Shown: positions 9,536 to 18,963 of the stretch, one piece after another
How the letters are laid out: the number at the start of each line of letters is the position of its first letter
Numbering within the stretch: position 1 is the first letter of the stretch
Source: Alteromonas sp. BMJM2
GTDB lineage: Bacteria > Pseudomonadota > Gammaproteobacteria > Enterobacterales > Alteromonadaceae
Reading direction: 5' to 3'
DNA: 64,000 nucleotides
NCBI RefSeq assembly: GCF_027257845.1
Contig: NZ_JAPVOT010000001.1
Span: 186,001 to 250,000 of the forward strand
Notes under the pieces: generated by a model
Told to the model about the DNA's origin: nothing
The model's database searches: none
What the model saw: the letters and a program-made list of their open reading frames with translations, nothing else
Translations under genes and position numbers: made by a program

Positions 9536-9606
9536 TTATGCAAATGCATAAACATCTCAAAATGAGCTAAAGCGGTTTGTTCTATATTTTTTCATGCAAC
9601 TGCATG
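9536..9606. promoter_or_regulatory. Paired ATGCA-NN-TGCAT dyads upstream of pyrH
   Basis: Two inverted repeats share the same core: TTATGCA-aa-TGCATAA at 9536-9551 and CATGCA-ac-TGCATG at 9593-9606, with centres 56 bp apart. Two further half sites occur just upstream (tatgca near 9507, gcatgc near 9519). They lie in the 303-bp gap between tsf and pyrH, where the pyrH promoter must be. They look like operator sites for a dimeric regulator; none is known to me. Confidence 0.45.
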
Positions 9607-9654
9607 TCGTTAAAATGTATAGCACAAACCGGGTTTACGAGGACATATCGAATA

Positions 9655-10395
9655 ATGAGTATCACACCAAAATCAGCATATCGACGCATTCTATTAAAAT
9701 TAAGCGGTGAAGCCCTTATGGGTGAAGAAGGGTTTGGTATAGACCCTAAAGTGCTTGATAGAATGGCACAAGAAATTAAAGAGTTGGTTGAACTAGGCGT
9801 TCAAGTGGGTCTTGTAATTGGTGGCGGTAACTTATTTCGCGGCGAAGGTTTAGCGAAGGCAGGTATGAATCGTGTTGTTGGCGACCACATGGGTATGCTA
9901 GCTACAGTAATGAATGGCTTGGCGATGCGTGACGCGTTGCATAGAGCATTTGTTAACGCACGTATGATGTCAGCTATTCCATTGAATGGCGTATGTGATG
10001 CTTACAACTGGGCCGAGGCTATTAGTCTGCTAAAATCGGGTAGAGTCGTTATCTTCTCAGCTGGTACAGGCAATCCGTTTTTCACAACAGACTCTGCGGC
10101 GTGTTTACGTGGCATCGAGATTGAAGCTGACGCCGTGTTGAAAGCAACAAAAGTTGACGGTGTTTACAGCGACGACCCGGTTAAGAATCCAGACGCTACC
10201 TTGTACGAGCAACTCAGTTATAATGAGGTATTGGACAAGGAACTAAAAGTAATGGATTTGTCAGCATTTACCCTAGCACGTGACCACAGCCTCCCAATTC
10301 GCGTTTTCAATATGAATAAGCCTGGTTGTCTTAAACGCGTAGTGATGGGCGAAAAAGAAGGCACGATAATCAGCCACGCTGGCAATGATAAATAA
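9655..10395 (+). CDS. pyrH: UMP kinase
   Basis: PyrH phosphorylates UMP to UDP in pyrimidine nucleotide synthesis and belongs to the amino-acid-kinase fold. Visible motifs are [13 protein letters not shown] (phosphate loop), [13 protein letters not shown] and [17 protein letters not shown], the last for UMP/allosteric contacts. I start at the ATG at 9655 ([15 protein letters not shown]), preceded by ACGAGGAC, which gives 246 residues, near the E. coli length; a longer frame from 9577 is not supported. It heads the pyrH-frr-uppS-cdsA-dxr-rseP-bamA-skp run. Confidence 0.98.
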   Translation: MSITPKSAYRRILLKLSGEALMGEEGFGIDPKVLDRMAQEIKELVELGVQVGLVIGGGNLFRGEGLAKAGMNRVVGDHMGMLATVMNGLAMRDALHRAFVNARMMSAIPLNGVCDAYNWAEAISLLKSGRVVIFSAGTGNPFFTTDSAACLRGIEIEADAVLKATKVDGVYSDDPVKNPDATLYEQLSYNEVLDKELKVMDLSAFTLARDHSLPIRVFNMNKPGCLKRVVMGEKEGTIISHAGNDK

Positions 10396-10416
10396 AGAAA
10401 CATAGGACATATAATC

Positions 10417-10974
10417 GTGATTGATGAAATTGAATTAGATGCGCAAGAGCGCATGGAAAAAAGTGTTGTTGCCCTGAAAGGCCAGTTTAGCAAGATACGC
10501 ACAGGGCGTGCACACCCAAGTCTGCTTGACGGTATCATGGTGCCATACTATGGCGTAGATACACCGCTGAAGCAGGTTGCAAACGTCATTGCCGAAGATA
10601 GCCGCACGCTAGCGCTAACGGTTTTTGATAAATCAGCTATCCAAGCCGTTGAAAAAGCAATCATGCAGTCTGATTTGGGGTTAAACCCAATGAGTGCGGG
10701 GGGTTCTATTCGTATTCCTCTTCCACCATTAACGGAAGAGCGAAGAAAAGATCTTATCCGCGTAGTGCGCAACGAAGCGGAAGGCGGACGTGTTGCTATT
10801 CGAAACATTCGTCGTGATGCGAATGGCGACATCAAAGATTTACTAAAAGAAAAAGAAATTAGTGAAGACGAAAGTCGCGCTGCTGAAGAGAACATTCAGA
10901 CAATCACTAATGAGATTATTAAGAAAGTTGACAGCATGCTTGCTGACAAAGAAAAAGAACTCATGGAAGTATAA
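10417..10974 (+). CDS. frr: Ribosome recycling factor
   Basis: RRF splits the post-termination ribosome with EF-G. The 185-residue product equals the E. coli length, with the hinge-adjacent [15 protein letters not shown] and the [21 protein letters not shown] helix of the three-helix bundle. The start codon is GTG with AGGAC upstream. It follows pyrH by 21 bp. Confidence 0.98.
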   Translation: MIDEIELDAQERMEKSVVALKGQFSKIRTGRAHPSLLDGIMVPYYGVDTPLKQVANVIAEDSRTLALTVFDKSAIQAVEKAIMQSDLGLNPMSAGGSIRIPLPPLTEERRKDLIRVVRNEAEGGRVAIRNIRRDANGDIKDLLKEKEISEDESRAAEENIQTITNEIIKKVDSMLADKEKELMEV

Positions 10975-10983
10975 GTTAGTATC

Positions 10984-11766
10984 ATGATTGGAAAGCGTTT
11001 AAACGCAGCCAAAAAGACTAACGTAATAGGGCCAGCACCAGTTGCTGGCCCTAAACACGTGGCTATCATTATGGATGGCAACGGTCGATGGGCGCAAAAG
11101 AAAGGGAAGATTCGTACTTTTGGTCACAAAGCAGGTGTTGAGTCTGTTCGTTCTGTAGTGCGGTTTGCTAGGCAAAACGCCATTGAATCACTCACACTGT
11201 TTGCCTTTTCCAGCGAAAACTGGAAGCGACCAGAAGAGGAAGTGAGCGTGTTGATGGAGTTGTTTAACCTCGTACTTAACAATGAGGCAAAGCGACTTCA
11301 CAAAAACGGCGTTCGGCTTCAAGTCATTGGCGATTTAAGTGCCTTTGACACAAAGTTGGTAGACAAAATTCGCAAAGCCGAAGAGATGACCAAAGACAAT
11401 GCCGACCTAGTGCTTAACATTGCAGCAAACTACGGCGGGCGTTGGGATATCGTTAATGCTGCTCAGCAATTAGCTAATCAAGTGAAAGAGGGTAAATTAC
11501 ACGCAAGCGATATCGACGAAGCGATGTTTACTGCACATACCTCTACTGCAAACCTACCCGAATTAGACCTCCTCATCAGAACTGGTGGCGAGCACCGCAT
11601 AAGTAATTTCCTGTTATGGCAATGCGCTTACGCTGAGCTTTATTTCACCGATGTACTGTGGCCAGACTTCAACGAAGATGTATTTCAGCTCGCGGTAGAC
11701 GATTTTAATGTACGTCAACGTCGTTTCGGTCTCACCGGTGAGCAGGTTATCGTTTCCGATGATTAG
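10984..11766 (+). CDS. uppS: Undecaprenyl diphosphate synthase
   Basis: UppS adds eight isopentenyl units to farnesyl diphosphate in cis, making the lipid carrier for peptidoglycan and O-antigen. The 260-residue protein has the catalytic [11 protein letters not shown] motif (the Asp binds Mg2+), GHKAG, the [11 protein letters not shown] segment and the C-terminal [19 protein letters not shown] and WPDF motifs. About 20 extra residues precede the conserved start. It sits 9 bp after frr in an unbroken run with cdsA. Confidence 0.97.
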   Translation: MIGKRLNAAKKTNVIGPAPVAGPKHVAIIMDGNGRWAQKKGKIRTFGHKAGVESVRSVVRFARQNAIESLTLFAFSSENWKRPEEEVSVLMELFNLVLNNEAKRLHKNGVRLQVIGDLSAFDTKLVDKIRKAEEMTKDNADLVLNIAANYGGRWDIVNAAQQLANQVKEGKLHASDIDEAMFTAHTSTANLPELDLLIRTGGEHRISNFLLWQCAYAELYFTDVLWPDFNEDVFQLAVDDFNVRQRRFGLTGEQVIVSDD

Positions 11767-11820
11767 GTTTACTCAGGCGATTATCGGACTCGTCCTGAAT
11801 ATGAAAGCCAAGGGCAAATT

Positions 11821-12684
11821 ATGCTAAAACAACGAATAATAACCGCATTAATTCTTGCGCCACTTGCACTGTATGCCATTCTATTCTTACCAATATTCTG
11901 GTTTGAGATTGCTATAGCTGGCGTTGTAGGTATCGGCGCTTACGAGTGGGCAGCCATGGCGGGTGTCTGTGAAAGACCTAAAAAACTGCTGTTTATGGCA
12001 GGTGCATTCACTATTTGTATTGCGCTTTCGTTTATTGTTGATGCCAGTGTAATCTGGTACCAAGGCCAGCTACACGGCCTATATACCGGTATTCTCAGCG
12101 TAGCCGTTGTATGGTGGCTTGCGTCATTGGCAATGGTGCTTGCCTATCCAAAGTATTCTAAATTTTGGCGCGACAGCAGGGTGGTGCGAACGGTATTTGG
12201 TTTACTTACTCTTATTCCTACATGGGTTGCGGTTATCGCGCTTCGTACAAGTTTGCATGATGTAGACCCTTTCTATGGCGCCTCACTTATCTTTTATGTA
12301 TTGGGTATTGTATGGGCCGCTGACATTGGCGCGTTTTTTGTGGGCGTTAAGTTTGGCCGCCATAAGCTGCGTCCTAATGTATCACCGGGTAAAAGCTTAG
12401 AAGGCTTATTAGGTGGTATTGCTGCGTCGTTTGCTATTATCGCCTTTGCCGCACTGCATTACCAAGTTGAACCGTCGCGTATCTGGCTTCATCTTGCAAT
12501 CGGCGGAATTACGGTGGCAGTATCAGCGTTAGGCGATCTTAACGAGAGCATGCTAAAGCGTTGTGCAGGCATTAAAGACAGTGGCAAGATTTTACCCGGG
12601 CATGGTGGAGTCTTAGACCGCATTGACAGCTTAACGGCTGCGTTTCCTGTTTTCGCGTTTTGCTATGTTACTTGGATGGCGTAA
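11821..12684 (+). CDS. cdsA: Phosphatidate cytidylyltransferase
   Basis: CdsA makes CDP-diacylglycerol from phosphatidic acid and CTP at the inner membrane, the precursor of all phospholipids. The 287-residue protein has about eight hydrophobic segments and ends with the family signature LGDLNESMLKRCAGIKDSGK followed by ILPGHGGVLDRIDSL. Its TAA stop overlaps the dxr ATG, indicating translational coupling. Confidence 0.97.
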   Translation: MLKQRIITALILAPLALYAILFLPIFWFEIAIAGVVGIGAYEWAAMAGVCERPKKLLFMAGAFTICIALSFIVDASVIWYQGQLHGLYTGILSVAVVWWLASLAMVLAYPKYSKFWRDSRVVRTVFGLLTLIPTWVAVIALRTSLHDVDPFYGASLIFYVLGIVWAADIGAFFVGVKFGRHKLRPNVSPGKSLEGLLGGIAASFAIIAFAALHYQVEPSRIWLHLAIGGITVAVSALGDLNESMLKRCAGIKDSGKILPGHGGVLDRIDSLTAAFPVFAFCYVTWMA

Positions 12685-13871
12685 TGGAGACGGTAACGGT
12701 ATTAGGGGCCACAGGCTCCATTGGTTGCAATACACTTGATGTTATCAACCGCCACCCAGACAAATATCGCATTTTTGCTATCACCGGCAACACGCAGTTA
12801 TCTTTGCTTATGGAGCAGGCGAATAAATGCTCGCCCCGTTACGTGGTCATTGCTGACCCTGCAAATTACGACGATGCTTTACATCTAGCTAAGCTACATA
12901 ATGTTGAAGCAGAAGTTCTATGCGGCCAGCAGGCCTTAGAAGATGTTTCAAGCGCGCCAGAAGTAGATGCTGTGATGGCGGCAATTGTTGGTGCTGCAGG
13001 TTTGTTGCCCACCATGGCCGCAGTAAAAGCGGGAAAGCGCGTATTGCTTGCCAATAAAGAAGCATTGGTTATGTCCGGTGCGCTCTTTATCGATGCGGCG
13101 AATAAAAGCGGCGCGCAAATTCTGCCTATTGATAGTGAACACAACGCTATTTTCCAATGCCTACCCCATGATTATACTTACGGCGATTTAGCGGGCTCCG
13201 GTATTGCAAAAATATTGCTTACTGGCTCTGGCGGACCGTTTAGAGAGAGAGCGTTAGACTCCTTTGGTAGCATTACTATCGATGAGGCTGCAACTCACCC
13301 TAATTGGTCCATGGGCAGAAAGATTACTATCGATTCAGCCACCATGATGAATAAGGGGCTTGAGTTTATTGAGGTATGCTGGCTATTCGGTGTCAATGCC
13401 AGCGATATTGATGTTGTAATTCACCCGCAAAGCATTATTCACTCAATGGTGCAGTACGTTGATGGTTCGGTTATTGCCCAAATGGGGAATCCGGATATGC
13501 GCACGCCCATTGCTTATGGCTTAGCACATCCCCAGCGAATTGACGCTGGCGTCAAGCCGCTAGATTTCAAAAGCTTAGCCGACTTCAGCTTCCACACGCC
13601 GTGCTTTGAACGATATCCAAATTTGAAGTTGGCAATAGACGCTTGTCAAGAGGGGCAGTGTGCAACGACCAGCTTAAATGCTGCCAATGAAGTTGCAGTA
13701 GCGCACTTCCTAGAGGGGCAAATTGCTTTTTGTGATATTGCAAAAGTCAACGAGGCGACACTCAATGCGCTGTCTATGGTGGATATGACGTCTATTCAGC
13801 AGATATTGGAGCAAGACGCATTGGCTAGAACCAAAGCGAACGAATTAATTCGAGGTAAATTTCAGTGCTAG
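12684..13871 (+). CDS. dxr: 1-deoxy-D-xylulose 5-phosphate reductoisomerase
   Basis: Dxr (IspC) converts DXP to methylerythritol phosphate with NADPH, the committed step of the non-mevalonate isoprenoid pathway. The ATG at 12684 (METVTVLGATGSIG) overlaps the cdsA stop; an upstream in-frame ATG at 12660 would add eight residues inside cdsA and is not needed. The NADPH loop GATGSIG, LANKEALV, the metal/substrate motif PIDSEHNAIFQCL and the flexible loop HPNWSMGRKITIDSATMMNK are present. 395 residues, near the E. coli length. It overlaps rseP by 7 bp. Confidence 0.98.
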   Translation: METVTVLGATGSIGCNTLDVINRHPDKYRIFAITGNTQLSLLMEQANKCSPRYVVIADPANYDDALHLAKLHNVEAEVLCGQQALEDVSSAPEVDAVMAAIVGAAGLLPTMAAVKAGKRVLLANKEALVMSGALFIDAANKSGAQILPIDSEHNAIFQCLPHDYTYGDLAGSGIAKILLTGSGGPFRERALDSFGSITIDEAATHPNWSMGRKITIDSATMMNKGLEFIEVCWLFGVNASDIDVVIHPQSIIHSMVQYVDGSVIAQMGNPDMRTPIAYGLAHPQRIDAGVKPLDFKSLADFSFHTPCFERYPNLKLAIDACQEGQCATTSLNAANEVAVAHFLEGQIAFCDIAKVNEATLNALSMVDMTSIQQILEQDALARTKANELIRGKFQC

Positions 13872-15217
13872 CATTTTTTTGGAGTCTAGGTGCATTCATT
13901 CTTGCTCTCGGTATTCTTGTTGCCGTTCACGAATGGGGTCACTTTTATGTGGCGCGAAAATGTGGAGTGCAGGTAGAGCGTTTTTCCATAGGCTTTGGCA
14001 AGCCGATTTGGCGCAAGTTGAGTAAGTCAGGTACAGAATATGTGATTGCCATGATCCCACTTGGCGGATACGTGCGAATGCTTGATGGACGAATTGACGA
14101 TATCCCACCTGAACTCGAGAATAAAGCCTTTAACAACAAAACCGTATTGCAACGTATGGCGATAATTGCTGCGGGCCCAGGCGTTAATTTTATATTTGCG
14201 TTTTTTGCGCTCTGGCTAATGTACATAGTAGGTCTAGAGACGGTTAAGCCAGTAGTTAAAGCGGTAGAGCCTGACAGTATTGCCTACGTGGCAGGTGTGC
14301 AACCTGGCGATGAAATTATCAATATTGATGGGCGAAACACGCCAGACTGGGAAGCCGTTAACTTAGAGTTAGTGTCAAATATTGGCGGTGACAATACCCT
14401 AGTGACGGTTAGAAATTCATCAAACACTGAAAAAGAACTCACATTTACATTGGATACTTGGAACTTTGACCCAGATATCGAGTCTCCTTTAAGCAGCTTA
14501 GGATTGACGCCATTTCGCCCAAATCCAACTTTAACCGTTGGTTTTGTAGGCGATGATAGTGCAGCGAAGGAAGCGGGGCTTTTGCCTGGTGATAAAATCG
14601 TTGCACTTAATGGTAATAAGCTTGCATCGTGGAATGCGTTAGTTGATGAAGTTGTTGAAAGTCCTGGAGAGGTTATATCTCTTGCTATTGAACGGGATGG
14701 ACAGCAACAGATGCTTCGTGCCACGATAGCGCGCCGTGATACACCACAAGGGCAAAGTGGGTATCTTGGCGTGAGCCCAACGTTTGAGTCTTGGCCACAG
14801 GGGTATGTGTTTACGCATCAATATGGCATTATAGAGGCTATTGGGACAGCGCTAGATAAAACATGGCGCTTAATGACACTCAGTGTCGAAATGATAGGCA
14901 AATTACTCACTGGCGATGTGTCAGTTAAAAATTTGAGCGGGCCTATCTCAATTGCTCAAGGGGCAGGTACAAGCGCTGGTTATGGGCTTGCATACTTCTT
15001 GAGTTTTTTAGCCTTAATAAGCGTAAATTTAGGCATTATAAATTTATTACCCCTGCCCATGCTTGATGGTGGTCATTTGATGTTTTTCATCGTTGAATGG
15101 ATCACTGGCAAGCCTGTGCCCGAAGCGGTGCAAGAATGGGGTTACCGAATAGGTGGCGTGCTTCTGTTTATGATTATGGGTATCGCTATTTTTAACGATA
15201 TTGCTCGCATAACCTGA
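13865..15217 (+). CDS. rseP: Site-2 protease RseP (sigma-E pathway)
   Basis: RseP is an inner-membrane zinc metalloprotease that cuts anti-sigma factor RseA and remnant signal peptides. The 450-residue protein, same length as E. coli RseP, has the zinc motif HEWGH at residues 22-26 in the first membrane segment, two tandem PDZ domains (about 115-310), and the C-terminal zinc ligand motif NLLPLPMLDGGHL. The start is GTG within the end of dxr. It precedes bamA, consistent with envelope-stress surveillance. Confidence 0.97.
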   Translation: MLAFFWSLGAFILALGILVAVHEWGHFYVARKCGVQVERFSIGFGKPIWRKLSKSGTEYVIAMIPLGGYVRMLDGRIDDIPPELENKAFNNKTVLQRMAIIAAGPGVNFIFAFFALWLMYIVGLETVKPVVKAVEPDSIAYVAGVQPGDEIINIDGRNTPDWEAVNLELVSNIGGDNTLVTVRNSSNTEKELTFTLDTWNFDPDIESPLSSLGLTPFRPNPTLTVGFVGDDSAAKEAGLLPGDKIVALNGNKLASWNALVDEVVESPGEVISLAIERDGQQQMLRATIARRDTPQGQSGYLGVSPTFESWPQGYVFTHQYGIIEAIGTALDKTWRLMTLSVEMIGKLLTGDVSVKNLSGPISIAQGAGTSAGYGLAYFLSFLALISVNLGIINLLPLPMLDGGHLMFFIVEWITGKPVPEAVQEWGYRIGGVLLFMIMGIAIFNDIARIT

Positions 15218-15275
15218 TGAATATCAGGAAGTACAAAACAGCAAATATGAAACGCGGCCAGGAAAAGAAAAATAG

Positions 15276-17753
15276 ATGAAGTTAAAACAGTTAGTAGCAG
15301 CCGGAGTTATTCTTTCCAGTGCTAGCTTTGCCAATGCTGCGGCGCAAAACAGTGAATTCGTAGTACAAGACATTCGTGTTGAAGGTTTACAACGTGTAGC
15401 ACTTGGTGCGGCGTTAACTTACTTGCCTGTGCAAGTAGGTGATGAGCTAAATACATTCCGTGTAACTCAGCTTATCCGTTCGTTATATTCTTCAACTCAC
15501 TTTGAAAACGTTGAGATATTGAGGGATGGCAACACACTCGTTGTGCGCGTGTCTGAGCGTCCAACCATCAGTAATATCATTTTTGAAGACAATGACGACA
15601 TCAAAGATGAGCAGCTGCAAGAAAGCTTAGATGGAAATGGCGTAAGGATTGGTGAACCCCTAGACAAAACCGTATTAACCTCTATTGAGAATGGTCTTAA
15701 GGATTTCTTCTACAGTATCGGTAAATATAACGCTGATGTTACCGCCATTGTTACGCCTCTACCGCGTAATCGTGTGGATCTTAAACTTCTTTTCGAAGAA
15801 GGGGACGCAGCGGAAATAGAACAAATTAACATTGTTGGAAACGAGCTGTTTTCAGATGAGGAGTTGATGGAGTCGTTTGAACTTCAATACGACACCCCCT
15901 GGTGGGATTTCTTATCTGAAACCCGTTATCAGCAGCAAACGCTGCAAGGCGATATGGAATCGTTGCGCAACCACTACCTCGACCGTGGTTACCTGCGCTT
16001 CAATGTAGATTCAACGCAGGTGTCTATGACACCAGAAAAAAGCGGTATCTACGTGGCCATGAACGTGTCTGAAGGTGAGCAATACACCATTTCAGAAGTA
16101 GAGCTTGTGGGTGATGTTCTCGGACACGAAGAATATATTGAACGTGTACTGCCGTTAACACCTGGTGAGCTTTATAACCAAGGTGAAGTGACTTACACAG
16201 AAGAATTCATCAGCAAATATCTTGGCCGATTTGGCTATGCCTATCCAACGGTAACTACCGTGCCTGATATTAACGATGAAGACAAAACGGTGAAACTGAC
16301 ATTGTCTGTCGACCCGGGCAAGCGCATCTACGTTAACCGAATTAAATTTAACGGAAACGTAGTTACCGCCGATGACGTACTGCGTCAAAACGTCAGTCAG
16401 ATGGAAGGCACGTGGTTGTCAAATAGCCAGCTCGAGGTGTCAAAAAGCCAGCTATCTCGTCTTACCTACATGGAAAATGTAGAATTTGAAACAGTGCGAA
16501 TTCCTGGCTCGGAAGATAAAGTAGACGTTAACTTCAACGTTAAAGAGCAGCCTTCTGGCTCATTTAACGCAGGTATTGGTTATGGCGACAGAACGAAGTT
16601 GAGTCTGCAAGCGGGTATACAGCAGGATAACTTCCTAGGTACCGGTAAGCGAGTAGGACTTAACCTAAGTACGGTTTCTTATCAGAAATCAGCGCAAATA
16701 ACCTATAACGACCCTTACTTCACTATCGACGGTATCAGTTTAGGTGGAAGTATTGGTTACAGCGAATTTGATGGTTCAGACTTTAACGTTATCCAGTATA
16801 ACTCGAAGCGCTGGTCTGTTGGCGCCAACATTGGTTACCCGATAAATGAAGTTAATCGTATTAACTTTGGTCTAACCTATAGCAATGTAGAATTATTTAA
16901 CCGTGGTTTCTACGAGCAGACAGAACGCTTCTACAATCAGTTCCCAGACGGAAACGATCCTGATGCAGCGGTAAAATATGACAGCTACCTTGCGAGTGTG
17001 AGTTGGAGCAGAGTTACCCTAAACCGTGGCTTGTTCCCAACGGCAGGTTCATCGCAACGCGCCTCGTTTAGTGCTACAACGCCTAACTCTGATGTAACAT
17101 ATTTTAAATCTGTATTTGATGGTAAGTGGTATTTTCCACTGTCGCGTAATAATCGTTGGTCTTTCCTAGCTCGAGTTCGCTTAGGGTACGGAAACGGCTA
17201 TGGCGACATAAACGGCAATGAACAAATTCTTCCGTTTACAGAAAACTTTACCGCGGGTGGTGCAGACTCACTACGAGGGTTTGAAAATAACACCGTTGGT
17301 CCTAGAGGTTTACTGGTATCGTCACCTGGTAATATAATTGGTCCAGACGGCGAAGCTTTTCCAACGGATCCAGCTGATGCTGTTATTTCGTGGTCTAGAC
17401 AAAGTTTAGGTGGGAATGCAATGGCTCTCGGCGGTATTGAGCTTATCGTTCCAACACCGTTTGTTGAAGCTGACATGGACAACTCGGTAAGAACAAGTTT
17501 GTTTGTGGATGTGGGTAACGTATGGGATACTGAATTTGATTACGAACGATTCAGACAGTTAAATGTTAACCCGCAACAGCGCGGTGAGCTATTGGACTAT
17601 TCAGACTGGACTCTGTATCGTAGTTCGGCAGGCCTATCGGTTCAGTGGGTTTCACCCATGGGACCAATGGTATTCAGCTTCTCTAGAATGATCCAAGAGC
17701 GTGACGGTGATGATGCGAGATTCTTCACTTTCAACATTGGTCAAACTTTTTAG
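15276..17753 (+). CDS. bamA: Outer-membrane protein assembly factor BamA
   Basis: BamA is the Omp85 insertase that folds beta-barrel proteins into the outer membrane. The 825-residue precursor starts with a signal peptide (MKLKQLVAAGVILSSASFANA), then five POTRA domains (about 27-425) and a 16-stranded barrel (about 430-825). The barrel contains the conserved GADSLRGFE form of the lid motif and ends in phenylalanine (NIGQTF), as required for recognition by the Bam machine. It follows rseP and precedes its periplasmic partner Skp. Confidence 0.98.
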   Translation: MKLKQLVAAGVILSSASFANAAAQNSEFVVQDIRVEGLQRVALGAALTYLPVQVGDELNTFRVTQLIRSLYSSTHFENVEILRDGNTLVVRVSERPTISNIIFEDNDDIKDEQLQESLDGNGVRIGEPLDKTVLTSIENGLKDFFYSIGKYNADVTAIVTPLPRNRVDLKLLFEEGDAAEIEQINIVGNELFSDEELMESFELQYDTPWWDFLSETRYQQQTLQGDMESLRNHYLDRGYLRFNVDSTQVSMTPEKSGIYVAMNVSEGEQYTISEVELVGDVLGHEEYIERVLPLTPGELYNQGEVTYTEEFISKYLGRFGYAYPTVTTVPDINDEDKTVKLTLSVDPGKRIYVNRIKFNGNVVTADDVLRQNVSQMEGTWLSNSQLEVSKSQLSRLTYMENVEFETVRIPGSEDKVDVNFNVKEQPSGSFNAGIGYGDRTKLSLQAGIQQDNFLGTGKRVGLNLSTVSYQKSAQITYNDPYFTIDGISLGGSIGYSEFDGSDFNVIQYNSKRWSVGANIGYPINEVNRINFGLTYSNVELFNRGFYEQTERFYNQFPDGNDPDAAVKYDSYLASVSWSRVTLNRGLFPTAGSSQRASFSATTPNSDVTYFKSVFDGKWYFPLSRNNRWSFLARVRLGYGNGYGDINGNEQILPFTENFTAGGADSLRGFENNTVGPRGLLVSSPGNIIGPDGEAFPTDPADAVISWSRQSLGGNAMALGGIELIVPTPFVEADMDNSVRTSLFVDVGNVWDTEFDYERFRQLNVNPQQRGELLDYSDWTLYRSSAGLSVQWVSPMGPMVFSFSRMIQERDGDDARFFTFNIGQTF

Positions 17754-17825
17754 ATAGTTTTTAATTAGAAAAGCGGGCTCGCACTTCGTGTGTCCCAAAC
17801 AAGAAGATACAAAAAGGAGTTCCCT

Positions 17826-18341
17826 TTGAAACAGTTGGTTAAACATATCGTTGCAGGTGCAATGCTAAGTAGTGCACTAGTTAGTACGTCAGTAATGGCA
17901 GAGCAGAAAATGGCCGTGGTAGACGTGCAAGGTATTTTCCAAGCTATGCCTCAGGCTGCAGAGTTGCAAAACGCAATTCAATTAGAGTTTAAAGATCAAA
18001 TTGAAGAAGTTAATCAGCTTCAACGTGACGGTCAGTTCTACGCAGAACGCCTTCAGCGCGATGCAGCAACAATGAGCGACTCAGAGAAAAAAGAACTAGA
18101 ACAAAAGATCTTATCTGTTCGTGAAGAGTTGTCTCAAAAAGGCCAGCCTCTTCAGCAAAACATTCAGCGTCGCAGTAACGAAGAGCGTAACAAGCTGCTA
18201 GGTCTTATAAAACAAGCAATTGATACAGTAGCGGCGAAACAAGGTTATGACCTTGTGCTTAACGCTGGTGCGGTTGCCTTCGCTAAAGAAGACCACGACC
18301 TATCTGAGAAAGTTTTAGAACAGGTTAGCAAAGCTAACTAA
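17826..18341 (+). CDS. skp: Periplasmic chaperone Skp (OmpH family)
   Basis: Skp is a trimeric holdase for unfolded outer-membrane proteins. I start at a TTG (17826) because AAAAAGGAG lies six bases upstream and the product begins with a clean signal peptide, MKQLVKHIVAGAMLSSALVS ending TSVMA; an upstream GTG at 17790 would add a charged extension before it and leave the ribosome binding site inside the gene. The mature part has the AVVDVQGIFQAMPQA start and a long amphipathic helix (about 50-130) expected for the tentacles. 171 residues. A strong terminator follows. Confidence 0.93.
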   Translation: MKQLVKHIVAGAMLSSALVSTSVMAEQKMAVVDVQGIFQAMPQAAELQNAIQLEFKDQIEEVNQLQRDGQFYAERLQRDAATMSDSEKKELEQKILSVREELSQKGQPLQQNIQRRSNEERNKLLGLIKQAIDTVAAKQGYDLVLNAGAVAFAKEDHDLSEKVLEQVSKAN

Positions 18342-18375
18342 AACATTGCCAAGGCTGGTAGTGTGCAACAATTTA

Positions 18376-18416
18376 TCAGACCAACAACCGAAAGGTGTTG
18401 GTCTGATTTGTTTTTT
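18376..18416 (+). terminator. Terminator after skp
   Basis: An 11-bp perfect stem (tcagaccaaca at 18376-18386, tgttggtctga at 18396-18406) is followed by tttgtttttt. It separates the bamA-skp unit from fabZ-lpxA. lpxD, which is usual at this point, is absent. Confidence 0.9.
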
Positions 18417-18512
18417 GCGTTTAACAGCGTATGGTTGCCGCCGAATTTAGTTTTACGGCGAGTTTGACCATAAATCAGTTGCTAGGTCATGCTTGATTAC
18501 AGGAGAAAGTTC

Positions 18513-18962
18513 TTGACCAATTCACTTAATACCATCGAAATACAGGAAATAATGGCATTATTGCCACATCGTTATCCTTTTCTGTTAGTCGATCGCGTCA
18601 CCGATTACGTTCTTGGTGAGTCAATCAAAGCGTATAAAAATATAACGATTAACGAACCGTGTTTTACCGGTCATTTTCCAGGCCAGCCAATTTTTCCAGG
18701 CGTGCTTATTCTTGAAGCGATGGCGCAGGCGGCAGGTGTACTTGGTTTTAAAACCATGGGCAAAAATGACAGTCTATACTTGTATGCAGGAATTGATAAC
18801 GCCCGCTTCAAGCGCCCGGTAGTGCCTGGTGATAAGTTAGACTTTGATGTGGCGTTAGTGAAAGAACGAAGAGGGATCTGGAAATTTAAAGGTACTGCAA
18901 CCGTCGACGGCGATTTAGTATGCAGTGCAGAATTTATGTGTGCGATGAGAGAGATAGCATAA
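18513..18962 (+). CDS. fabZ: (3R)-hydroxyacyl-ACP dehydratase FabZ
   Basis: FabZ dehydrates beta-hydroxyacyl-ACP in fatty acid synthesis. The hot-dog-fold signature [14 protein letters not shown], the catalytic His loop [20 protein letters not shown] (His and Glu) are clear. I prefer a TTG start at 18513 giving [20 protein letters not shown], because it aligns with the E. coli N-terminus and AGGAGA lies seven bases upstream; an ATG eight codons earlier (18489) has only a weak site. 149 residues. Followed 1 bp later by lpxA, which competes for the same hydroxyacyl-ACP pool. Confidence 0.93.
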   Translation: MTNSLNTIEIQEIMALLPHRYPFLLVDRVTDYVLGESIKAYKNITINEPCFTGHFPGQPIFPGVLILEAMAQAAGVLGFKTMGKNDSLYLYAGIDNARFKRPVVPGDKLDFDVALVKERRGIWKFKGTATVDGDLVCSAEFMCAMREIA

Positions 18963-18963
18963 C

